A stretch of DNA of 64,000 nucleotides, from assembly GCA_963662175.1 (NCBI GenBank), contig OY759215.1, positions 19,767,079 to 19,831,078 of the forward strand, in the 5' to 3' direction. The position numbers and the translations under genes were made by a program. This document shows positions 54,553 through 64,000 of the stretch, piece by piece. How positions within the stretch are numbered: the first letter of the stretch is position 1; each line of letters begins with the position of its first letter. This DNA comes from Aradus depressus (taxonomy: Eukaryota; Arthropoda; Insecta; Hemiptera; Aradidae). The notes beneath the pieces are model-generated. The model saw only the letters and a program-made list of their open reading frames with translations, ran no database searches and was not told where the DNA came from.

Positions 54553-54558
54553 TTTATT
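54553..54558 (-). terminator. Poly(A) signal of the PET100-like gene
   Basis: The minus strand reads AATAAA 67 bases after the stop codon, a normal distance. Confidence 0.6.
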
Positions 54559-54624
54559 TTTACACAATATATGATGACAAATTAATCACATTAACCATTA
54601 CACTAATTTCAAAAAAAAAAAAAA

Positions 54625-54861
54625 TCATTTGGAAGTATTCTCCAATGCTTTTAACAAACTGATTTCATCTCTACTTCTCCTTTCAACAATGAACTGCTCA
54701 AGTAGCCGCCGGTTCTCATTGTTGTCTGGCGGATACATTTCTCGTTTCATTTTTGTCACCCACTCTTCAAAGTACTCCGGTTGGTTAAAGTAGTGAAACA
54801 AACCAACGGGAAATGACAAATATAGAGCCATTTTGGCAACCTCCAGCTTCCAGCCACCCAT
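54625..54861 (-). CDS. PET100: PET100-like cytochrome c oxidase assembly factor, 78 aa
   Basis: Small inner-mitochondrial-membrane protein needed for assembly of respiratory complex IV (family knowledge). It begins MGGWKLEVAKMALYLSFPVG; the Gly-x-LE-x-x-x-M-x-x-YLSFPV segment and a single membrane helix at about residues 10-25 are the family hallmark. They are followed by FNQPEYFEEWV and a charged tail starting KMKREMYPPDN. The length agrees with animal PET100 (about 73 aa). It appears intronless in the coding part. The start is the first Met, and it gives a family-typical N-terminus without a cleavable presequence. Neighbouring genes are unrelated. Confidence 0.9.
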   Translation of the reverse strand: MGGWKLEVAKMALYLSFPVGLFHYFNQPEYFEEWVTKMKREMYPPDNNENRRLLEQFIVERRSRDEISLLKALENTSK

Positions 54862-55119
54862 TTAAAGTATTTAGATGAACTCAAGTATACTTTAAATATA
54901 TTTCAGAATGAAACCTATGAAAAATAACCATTTTTACAAAACTAAGCTATGAGAATTACATGATTAACTGTGGACTCATGCACAATGCTAAGCACATACA
55001 GTCGTTGAACTTCGCAAAGTGTGTAACTCAGGGTCAGAATAAATAGTATGCAATAAATCAAGTTATCAAATAAACGCAAATAATTTTTTTTCCACAGATC
55101 AAAGTAATATTGTAATTTT

Positions 55120-55640
55120 TACTTTCTTATACCTATAGTATAAGGATATATGTATGTTTTGCGAAAATCCAAGTCCGAGGTTTCAACGGATTTTCACGAT
55201 TCAAGGTCCCCTGTATATGTTTTGACCATTTTCGCGATGATGTCTGCGTGTGTGTATGTGATTGGAAAGTTGTTAGAACTTTACCGCAGAAACGATTGTA
55301 GTTATGAACTTGAAATTTGGAATGAAGGGGTCACTTGTGCTAAATTAGATCTGATTTAATTTTGGCCGAAATCGGATGAAAATTTAGACCACTTTACTCT
55401 GGGGCCTACGTACATTTTACAAGATATCGTTTATGATCTAATCGAAAAAAAATTCAAGTATTAATTAGTTGTATAGAAAATTAAAATACATATTTTGTAT
55501 GAAATACGTCTTTGCGCGAGTCGTCCGGTTTTCGAGATAAATGCCGAAAACCATACTGAAATGTAGTTTTGACACATATTTTTAGACGTTACCCGAAAAC
55601 GGTTAGTCCTATCGAAAAGTTAGTTCTTACCAAAAATGTT
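55120..55640 (+). repeat. Dispersed family D, 5' modules
   Basis: GCGAAAATCCAAGTCCGAGG, TTTCAACGGATTTTCACGAT and TTATGAACTTGAAATTTGGA, as at 16820-17040. The open frame at 55150-55359 is derived from this repeat and recurs, with changes, in the copy at 16777-16959. Confidence 0.6.
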
Positions 55641-57196
55641 CTGTATTAAATACCCAATTGCTAATAAGTTCTCAGATTTGAGATAGGTTCAATAAGTTAA
55701 AGCGTCCCAAACAATGAAAAATCTATTTCTGCAGGAAATATTCCAAAATAATGTTTAAATAGTTTATTATAGGTAGTTTTTTTTTTTGGAAACATCAGTA
55801 ATGCCTGTATGAAATGATTTAGGGAAAAGAGAGGGGGAGAGAGTGTGCTCTGTAAGCGTGGTTGGTATAAGAATTACGTGTAATGGTCACATTTTGTTTT
55901 TGTTAAACTATTCTGTGATCAAGATGGATTACGAATTTTGCGAAGTACAGCGATTGAGACAGGCGGGTGAATAATCAATTTCACCGCGTTTCTTCGCAAT
56001 ATGAATTGGTAAAGGTTGACATTTAGGGAGCACAACTACCAAACCAATAATTCAATGTTTTAGTGCTCGTGTCCACTAATAAAGATTTTCTTTCAAATCA
56101 TACATTTTCATAAGAAAAGTGAAATAGTTGTTTCAAAACGACATAATCTTTACAAATCACGTCAATCCGGCAAATATAACTCTGGGAAAGCTTAAACCTC
56201 ATTTTTTTCTTTGTGGAACTGTTATTTTGTGGAAAGTTTATTTCCTTCAGAGATGGGGTACCTATGCAACCAGGAATGTTTTTTTCCTTGGATTTCCCTC
56301 CCCTACAATTATATCAAAATCATTCACTAGAAAGCTGGTCAAAAATGTCCACGAATATATAAAAAGTATATCGATGATTTCAACAGTTCACTTATTCCGA
56401 AATAAAAAGTTGTAACTCCTACTATAATTTTAAGAAGCTAAAAAGCTCCACCGTTATAAAGTTTCAAAGGACAACAAAACATACGCCGAACTTTTGGGGT
56501 TCCATGAATGCAAAACAGTATCAAGTGTAGCGAAAAAAAAAACACTATATACTTATTAGTGAACTTCATTTTATATTAATATGAACTGGAGCTAATTATT
56601 TATTTTTTTTAAAGTGCGCACACTCCCTCAACCAAACTCAGAATTAATTCATTAAATTACTCGTATGAAGTAACAAGCAAGTGGTCAAAGCGATATGTCA
56701 CTAACAACATAATAAAATATCAAGAGAATAAAATAAGAATGACAGTAAAATTGAAAACATGATGACTTATGAAAAAGTACTACACAGAATGTAATTGCAA
56801 AAGAACTAAAATCAGAAAAAATAAATTAAAAAAAATATATTTTAGTTACCTTTTAGTTTTTTAAAATAAATATTAACGATTTTACAGTTGAAAATTATTC
56901 TTCACACAGGCAACAGTAAAAACAAAATGAATAATCGTTCTCACTTAATATGTACATTTAAATACGAAGAACCGAGCTTAAACATATGTAATATAAAACA
57001 AGAATGTATATGTACGGTAAGATATTTCTTTAATATTGAATTATATAAAACAATTTTATGAAACCTGCCCAGCAGTAAGGTTATTATTTGGATAAAGTAA
57101 AATATAACCTGTTTAATGTGTAACCGTACAGTTGAAGTAGTTCAACTCTGAAGTGTTTATTGAGTTTTAGATAACAAACATTTGATAAAAAGAATA
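55641..57196. other. Spacer between divergent PET100-like and PTH2-like genes
   Basis: 55790-55893 contains one end of a TIR-A element (AAGCGTGGTTGGTATAAGAA). An open frame at 56128-56415 has no recognisable domain. The remainder is AT-rich. The PTH2 promoter should lie just upstream of 57197. Confidence 0.45.
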
Positions 57197-60100
57197 ATGG
57201 AGAATACATGTCATGAGGAGCGTTGCGTGGATGATACACATATAAATAAGGATTATTTAAAATATCTACTTGAAATGGGTATTCCTGAGGAGAGGGCTGT
57301 TCAAGTCGGTTGATTTCGTCGAATTTGTAACTTTTTATATTGTTTAAGTACGTATTTTCATTCAATGAATTCTTGTGTTTTTTAGGCACTGAGAAAAACA
57401 AATAGTGAATCTTTAGAAATAGCAGCTGCCTGTGCCTTGGAATTATCTCAGTCTGAAAGTGAGAATGAAGAATGGGAAGACCTGGACGAAGATTTCAAAA
57501 TGGTTTTTATCGTCAATTCTTCGTTAAATATGAGTCCCGGCAAAGTTGCTGCCCAGGTAACTTTAGATGTATCTTATATTTTTAAACTTTTTAGAATGGA
57601 AGTCAATACTAATAAGTGCTTGAAAAATTAGTGCATACAAAATGAAGAGATAGTAAATATGAACGTTTTAGATTACAAGCAACACATTTTTTGTTTGATG
57701 GGTTCTTGAATAACTGATTAAGTTGGTCATTATTACAGGTGAATGTACTCATACAGTAATTATTTGCGCGCAAATCTTTACATACACTGTGTTGTCTTTG
57801 ATTTAGTTACCTATCAATCAAAATAGGCCCAAAGCTGCAGGGACGGAGGAAATAAATAAAAACTGCAATTGACATCTCTGTAAACATTTTCATTTAGACA
57901 ACCATCTCTCCAGTACTTTTTTTTTCAATTATTTCATTTTGATGGTTAAAATAGGTAGTTGTTAATGTGAACACCTGTATTATTGCATGTTAACACATTA
58001 ATGTACGTAAATGTAAATAGAAAAGAACAAGGATTGTTAGCAAGTGTAAAAAGTTATCAATTTATTTTATCCAAATCTTGCGTCATTCTCATTGCTGGTC
58101 CTTATGATCATTTTCTTATCTCAACGTGTTAACGATGTTTTTTTTTTTATTATTAAAAAATATATTATTTATTTCCTTAATAGTCTTGAAAAATTTGTTG
58201 CACTGATAAGATGTTGTTATGGAGGATAGTTTCTGTGTATTAAGTGGAACTTTGTGACCTAATAAGGAGGCGCTCATCTCCTCATGCTGGGGTTCTTACT
58301 TATTACACGGAAAATATACATACTTTATCTTATCAGGGTAACGCATTTTTCAAGCTCCTACTAAGGAAATAAATATTATAACATTTAATAATATATTTTC
58401 AGCTATATTACTCTTTTTTTTTTTCACTTCCCCAGCTATACGAAATTATGTAATCGGTCAGAAGTTCGATGTTGAATTTTTAATAAATGTTTTGACTGTC
58501 ACGAAATTACATACGTGAAACCGCATACAGGCGATACCTTTTACATTTCAGACGAATCGGCCGAAGGGGGGATCAGAGGGGCTCAACTCAAAAACCCTCA
58601 TAACTGCTGATGTGATGAATGTATCGATATGAACTTGTATATTTAAATTCAAAACCCCATAAGGTTAGCACCTATAAATTTTCCGCGAAATTAGCCTAAG
58701 GGAAGGGGGAGATCGGAGGAGGTTGGCTCGACACTAAAACGGCAATGTAATGAATATATCTACACAAAATTTACTATGAAGTTTCAGAAGTTTCTACGTA
58801 AGTCAGCTATAGATTTTTATCCCTATCTGGTTTTGGAGGGATAGTAAGAACCTAATTGATTAATTCGTGCCTGGGAAGTACATTGCCGGTGATTTACCGA
58901 TGTCTTTTTTTTGGGTTCATATCAAATCACAGGTGTGTCAGGAAATCCTCCCATCATAAGTAGTTCAAATTAATTTGCACCATCTTTGTTGGTCCATTAT
59001 ATTATTTGCGGATACTTAATTTATGAGTATCCGCATCTATTTGGTAGTCAAACTCTCTTGATCTATTTTTATTTACCTATAGATATTGCAAATTATTATG
59101 TGGAGACATTGAAATGTGAAAATCCGTTGAAATCATGATCTCGGATTTTCGCAACGATTACAATACTTTCTTATACTCTGTACCATTTGGGAAAAAGTAG
59201 ATAAGTCGATTTGTGTCCAAAATGAGATAAATACTCTAGGCAACCCATTTTGGTGTCCTACACTTCGTGTAAAAATATGCAAGTCGTAATGTCAATGGTA
59301 TCCTTGAAAACGCATTGGGCATTTTTAGACAACTCGGAAATTTACTTATGGATTTATACAATTGCATTTATCTATTTTTATCATAACCGCGTTCGTGCCC
59401 TAAAATTGGTTATAAAAACATTTGCCCAGATGCGGTGAAGAGATAATAATCGTTATGCAGTTTTGAAACGCTTTTTTCATTGGCAAAAACTAGATAAGTG
59501 AATAATTAGGTAAGTGAAGGTGTAAAATAGACAATTCTTTTGATTTCGGGTGATTAACTAGATAAGTGGGGGTGCAATTTTAGGTAAGTCCTAAAAATGT
59601 ATGATAAAATTACAAAATTAAATATATATGCATTCCATAATAAAATATGGAGAAATTGTTGAATAATGGCGGTTGGAAAAATAATTTATCAAAAAAAATC
59701 GATTTACATTGAAAACAGAAAACTTCAAAGCGCTGCCCTGAAAACCTGTGATTTTGGACTTGCCTAGTTTTTCCCAAATGGTAGATATAAAAAAGTAAAT
59801 ACTTTTCTTGTTAAAATATGTAGTTATAAAATTCTGAAACTGTTTCAGGTGGCACATGCTGCAATTGGTCTGTACAAATCTCTTATGGGGCTTGCAGAGG
59901 AGTGTGTCAAACTCGCGTGTTGGCAGGATTCAGGGTATGATATTATTTCACAGTTGACCATAACCACCATGCCTATAGCCATGTGTAATCGATATATGTT
60001 TTATTATTTTATGTATTATTGTTGTTTTTTGAGGGTATGCGTGCTTGCTTACTGAATTCAAAGTCGCGAGCTTGAGACAAGCTGGAGCTATTTTATCTGG

Positions 60101-61287
60101 GAGGTAAATAAACTTAAGAAGACGTCCTTCGGATGGGATGTTAAGCGATAGTCCCAAGCCTGTACGATGCCAGGTACTAAATATCATTCCTGCCCTAGGT
60201 GAATAAAAATTTAGTGTAGGCAATTTAAGATTCCGATGTTAGAGTCAGGTTCATGACCATCTGAGTGTTGAAAGAGCTCTCTGGTAGTCATAACTAACTG
60301 TATTATTGTTATTATCATTATAATATGTATTAGGTATATTATATGTATTATGTATCCATAAATATATATTATTTTCTATATGTATTATCGTTATTATATG
60401 TGGCAATAATATCACATTGATGACGGGGCGGACCGGGTTGGAGCAGGGCGCATCGACGGATGGACTGGCAGGCGAATTTGATCCCCGTCCTTCCACCGCA
60501 GAGTGTATGGTGGCAGATGGAATATTTTTTTCTTGGGATGACTCTGTAGTGAGTCCATGTTTGTGTATGATATTATGTTGGGATTTATGTTAGAACAGAT
60601 ATATTATAATTAAAACATATGAACTAAATTTATATTAAAATTTTTAATTTATAATATAATAACACATTATGTTAACAAATCTAGTGGGATTTATGTTAAC
60701 TATTGGTTCTAATAGTAGCCTCTGCTACTAGCTACTTTCAACAAATTAATTTTTCCCAACTAACATTTGAATGAATCATATCAAAGGAATTAAAAGAACA
60801 GAAGCGTTTTCTAGCACGAAGGGAATTACTTAGAAAAAGGAGTCAGGCGAAAGCCTTCTGAAAACTACTCTGAACTGGTGTTTGGTTCAACACACGAGAC
60901 ATGGTGGTTTGTTTCTGGTAGTCTTATCGTAAATTTGTAAGTCAATCAGAAAATTTCTCGTAAGACATTCGAAAATATTGAAAACATTTCTTATCATCTT
61001 CGAGTAAATATTTTTAAAAAAGTATGAAATTCTCCGAATATCTTTCTTTTTGAACATATATCCTCATTTTTTGTTAATTTTTCAGGGAGAAGAAGATAGT
61101 TCTTCGTGGTGTGGATGAAGCAGAGCTGTTAGCTTTTGTGAAGAAGGCTGACGAACTAAGAGTTGCTCATACAGAGATCCGGGATGCTGGTCTTACAGAA
61201 GTACCTCCAAACTCCTTGACAGTTCTCGGCCTGTTTGGCAGCGAGACTGAAGTTAATAAAATAAGCAGTAATTTAAAACTACTGTAG
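57197..61287 (+). CDS. Peptidyl-tRNA hydrolase 2 with N-terminal UBA domain, 4 exons, 188 aa
   Basis: Cleaves the ester bond between peptide and tRNA in drop-off peptidyl-tRNAs (Pth2 family; recycling of tRNA). Exons 57197-57304, 57386-57556, 59849-59934 and 61086-61287 total 567 nt and agree in phase; intron 1 uses a weaker donor (GTCGGT). Residues about 19-56 form a UBA domain (YLLEMGIPEERAVQALRKT then LEIAAACALEL). A short acidic linker follows (SESENEEWEDLDED). The Pth2 fold starts at KMVFIVNSSLNMSPGKVAAQ, with the catalytic-site Lys in GKVAAQ, then HAAIGLY, and IRDAGLTEVPPNSLTVLGLF with the conserved Asp and Thr of the active site. It lacks the N-terminal membrane anchor of human PTRH2, so a cytosolic enzyme is likely. 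UBA-Pth2 proteins are known from other invertebrates (recalled, not searched). Confidence 0.92.
58430..58920 (+). repeat. Dispersed family D copy in PTH2 intron 2
   Basis: TACGAAATTATGTAATCGGT, AACCCTCATAACTGCTGATG and TGATGAATGTATCGATATGA. It ends GGGAAGTACATTGCCGGTGA then TTTACCGATG. A short reverse copy of the 5' module follows at 59085-59180. Confidence 0.6.
60033..60298 (+). mobile_element. SINE-1 copy, diverged, in PTH2 intron 3
   Basis: Head GAGGGTATGCGTGCTTGCTT with a damaged B box (GAGCTTGAGACAAGC). The body keeps GTCCTTCGGATGGGATGTTA and GAATAAAAATTTAGTGTAGG. It is in the sense orientation within the intron. Confidence 0.85.
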
Positions 61288-61452
61288 ACATTCCTCAAAT
61301 CTCTTATTTTTTTTTTTTTTATTATTTCTTCAATAGTTTTTATGATAGATATTTATTTGTAAATATTCGTTACGGTAAGATTGACAGTTGAGAAATGTTG
61401 GTAGTATATCACTTTCTATTTGAAGGTCTTTGTCAAAAACCAGATAATTTGT

Positions 61453-61458
61453 AATAAA
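61453..61458 (+). terminator. Possible poly(A) signal of the PTH2 gene
   Basis: AATAAA 166 bases after the stop codon. Another AATAAA lies far downstream near 62840, so the true 3' end is uncertain. Confidence 0.4.
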
Positions 61459-61459
61459 A

Positions 61460-62930
61460 ATCAATACTATTTTTTTTTTTTAATGAAAGAAATTTGTCAC
61501 TTCTTGGAAGCAAAATTTCCACATTTGAATGATGAGTACGATTTTCATTATTAACTATCTTATTTTTTTTGTCCAGAATAATCCAGCGCCTTAAGTAACG
61601 CTTTAGTCAGGATATAAGTAATTTAAAGAGATAGCAAAGAAAACACGTTAAGAAAAAAATTATATTTTTCCAAAAAAGTTACGAAAGTATAGTAATGTCC
61701 GAATACATTTCTGCAAACTGTATTGATATAGTGGAAAGCTAATAAAATAAATAAACACAAAGAACTTGTTCAACTTTTATGTTGTCCAATTCCATAAAAA
61801 CTAAATACATAAGTGAGTGTCATTTGAAAAAAACAAATGAATCAAGGTTTGGGAGAAAGAGGTTTTTGACTTGTAGCCTTCATTATAGATTTATTTTCAT
61901 CTTTTTCTAATTTCTAGTCATAAAATTAATTGAATATATGTATATTATTAATTTATGTCTCTATATTTGTTTTTTGTAAAATTATCCATCTGTATAAAAA
62001 AAAATCGTTCTAATTTGTTGACATCAAAGACATCGATTCTGTTAAAATTTTAAGCAAGTTTTTCCATATTAAATCTGGGAAAGGCTCATGCTTTGTGATA
62101 CCAAACTTATATTGTTGTTATAATATTATAGTTGTGTCAGCCTTGATTTAGTCATGAATGAAGATAACATTTCAAAATAAATTTTTCTTAAAGGTGTTTC
62201 TCTGATTGCAGAAAACAGATCAACATCTTGCGTAAACTATCTATCATAGATTGTTTGATACTCCACAGATATTAGTCACATTACGTTTCTATTACTATCT
62301 TCTTTAAACATTTTTGGTTTCATTTATTTATTTCAGTATAAAAAATTAAATGAAAGAATGGATCAGCGGATATGATCAATCGAACCTCAACGATATGGTT
62401 TTGAGCACAATTTCCATCCTATTTTCAATAGGCTTCAGGCTATAACTTCAATGAATTAGTACGCAATTTTTAAATTTTTGTCCCCCTTTTCTTTTTTTTC
62501 AGTCATGTTGACAAAAAGCACATTTTGCATTTGATTTTTGCTCATTTTTATTAATTTTAATATAAGAAAATATACCCAATTTTGTAAATATTGTCGTTTG
62601 TAGACAATACGCCTGAGGATGAACTCAAAAATACTAATCTATGATTAATGTATGAACATCTTTAAAAAATATTGTATATTTGTTTTTAATTCAACGAAGT
62701 TTTTTATTGAAATGTTTTGTTAAAATGATTTCTTGTGTTGATCCAAAGCGAAAATTCTCATTGGAGGCATTGTGTTCATCTCGGATTGTTAAAAATACTT
62801 GATTCGAACTACTAATCCGATTTGTTACTCATATTATTCAATAAAGAATATTTAAAAAAAAGATATAAAAGTAATTTTATTATATAGTTCATTTTTACGA
62901 CACTTTTTCTCATGTATGTAACTCGGGATA
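61460..62930. other. Intergenic, AT-rich, with a relic of a palindromic-element arm
   Basis: 61730-61795 (AATAAATAAACACAAAGAAC, then TGTTGTCCAATTCCA) resembles the outer arm of the hammerhead-like palindrome family, as does 13300-13350. No exon is recognised. Confidence 0.45.
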
Positions 62931-62934
62931 GTTA

Positions 62935-63132
62935 CTAGGATATGTACGAGCCTTGTTGGTGCCGCATGCTTGCCATCTCAAGTTCAACATGTTTTCCTCT
63001 TCCAGTAAAGAATTTAATAGGAAATGAGAAGTTTATATTACAAGTTCGAATCGAATTCTCATGTGTTTTTCCAGGATCTGCTTGAGGTATATTTTTTGTT
63101 AATATAGCTGTTATTAATTTTACTTTATTCAT
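62935..63132 (-). CDS. Unrecognised small frame, possibly a last exon
   Basis: The minus-strand frame from MNKVKLITAILTKNIPQADP ends KFFTGRGKHVELEMASMRHQ then QGSYIS and a stop. Its composition is more protein-like than the surrounding AT-rich DNA: charged and polar residues are mixed, and GKHVELE and MASMRHQQGSY look constrained. An acceptor-like TACTATAG lies about 24 bases upstream of this Met in a compatible frame, so it may be the terminal exon of a gene entering from beyond the right edge. The family was not identified. Confidence 0.3.
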   Translation of the reverse strand: MNKVKLITAILTKNIPQADPGKTHENSIRTCNINFSFPIKFFTGRGKHVELEMASMRHQQGSYIS

Positions 63133-63442
63133 AGAGATTTTTCTTATCTTTTGTATAAAACTATAGTAACATTTTAATTTTTTTTGTTTTCTTTTAAATA
63201 TTGAAGTCAAATAACACAATTAACATTCTTATTGTATTGGCATTAAAATAAATACTTTGAATCTTTAGACAAACATTGAATTTGTTACTGATACCCCACA
63301 TAATTAATATTTCCCTAATTGTTTGAATATACATTATCCTATTGTTGTTTAATGTGATTTCTTATTTAGTATGTTTACAACAATTTCTTATTTTTATATA
63401 TTTATTATTTTGCATGATCACAACCATTTGTTGAACTTCTCC

Positions 63443-63630
63443 TCAATGAGAGGTACCAAATAAGCTTATTTTGGTACTAGTCATGGGGGGAGGAGACTAC
63501 TCAAGAAATGCTTAAAAAAGAGCCATATAATGTTAAGATAATTTTCAATCTCAATGAGAGGTACCAAACTAGCTTATTTTGGTACTACTCATCTTAAGGA
63601 ATGCTTAAAAAAGACCCATATAATGTTTCC
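63443..63630. repeat. Tandem duplication of an about 100-bp segment
   Basis: CTCAATGAGAGGTACCAAAT (63443) and CTCAATGAGAGGTACCAAAC (63551) each start a unit. Both contain the inverted pair GGTACCAAA/TTTTGGTAC and end GCTTAAAAAAGA(G/C)CCATATAATG. The first unit has an extra GGGGGGAGGAG stretch. No gene is seen from here to the window end. Confidence 0.85.
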
Positions 63631-64000
63631 AGTTTTATTATCATGGATTGGTCAATTCATATCCAAAATGTTTACTCGAATGGTTACCACAAATCTTTAA
63701 ATGTTCCCAATATATTATTGAGATCGTTATTGTGGAAAAGCTAATAAAAACAATAACAAAAAAGTTTTTTAACATTTATATTTCAGTAATATATTTTTTT
63801 GTAGCTAGCTTACATTATTCTTCCATTTATTCTCAATTTTACTATCCAGCAAATAGAAGTACATACTTCCAGCCTCAGTACATATCTAAAATATGATTGT
63901 TATTAATTCGATATTTAAATAAGATCTTAATTATTTCATTCTATGCAATCATTTGTCTTCCTTCTGTCTGGCTACCTTCTTTCTTTCGGATTGTTTGAGG

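Noticed and set aside
55150..55359. 69-aa frame resembling the one at 16777-16959
   Set aside because: The resemblance comes from shared membership of dispersed family D. Stops fall at different places in each copy, so it is not a conserved protein.
56128..56415. 95-aa open frame between the PET100-like and PTH2-like genes
   Set aside because: No recognisable family and no supporting promoter or poly(A) signal; kept only as part of the spacer.
7064..61287. A functional gene cluster joining the oxidase, VPS9D1, BTB zinc-finger, PET100-like and PTH2-like genes
   Set aside because: Orientations are mixed, spacing is large and the products act in unrelated pathways; this is ordinary gene neighbourhood.

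Overview
This is an AT-rich, repeat-laden stretch of an arthropod nuclear genome, most likely an insect and possibly a hemipteran. The evidence is GT-AG introns of 0.3-4 kb, an insect-type multicopper oxidase with the cysteine-rich N-terminal region typical of insect laccases, and SINE tails made of CCTAA units (the complement of the arthropod telomere repeat TTAGG). The species cannot be fixed from the sequence alone.

Layout. (1) 1-7049 has no gene; it holds a 116-bp tandem array (2196-2785), SINEs and long palindromes. (2) 7064-28654 (+) is an 11-exon multicopper oxidase (laccase-like, 748 aa) with a signal peptide, all four copper-binding motifs intact and a hydrophobic C-terminal tail. 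Its introns hold hAT, pogo, LINE, SINE and palindromic insertions. (3) 28655-33164 is the spacer between two convergent genes. (4) 33165-45509 (-) is an 8-exon VPS9D1 orthologue (473 aa; MIT-like N-terminus, VPS9 Rab-GEF C-terminus). (5) 48768-51873 (-) is a 2-exon gene for three BTB-like domains followed by about ten zinc fingers, with decayed partial copies of its 3' end downstream. (6) 54625-54861 (-) encodes a PET100-like cytochrome c oxidase assembly factor. (7) 57197-61287 (+) is a 4-exon peptidyl-tRNA hydrolase 2 with an N-terminal UBA domain. (8) 62935-63132 (-) may be the last exon of an unrecognised gene. All reading frames were joined by hand and splice phases agree across every junction.

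The five recognised genes are ordinary single-copy eukaryotic genes with unrelated roles (extracellular phenol or ascorbate oxidation, endosomal Rab activation, transcription regulation, respiratory-complex assembly, translation quality control). There is no sign that they form one functional system.

The most notable unexplained structure is in the repeats. One tRNA-derived SINE occurs about 20 times, twice at the centre of a long palindrome. Several unrelated-looking palindromic elements carry the same small RNA-like motif, CTGANGA-N-hairpin-GAA-(short palindrome)-H, which resembles the minimal, dimer-type hammerhead ribozymes known from Penelope-like retroelements.
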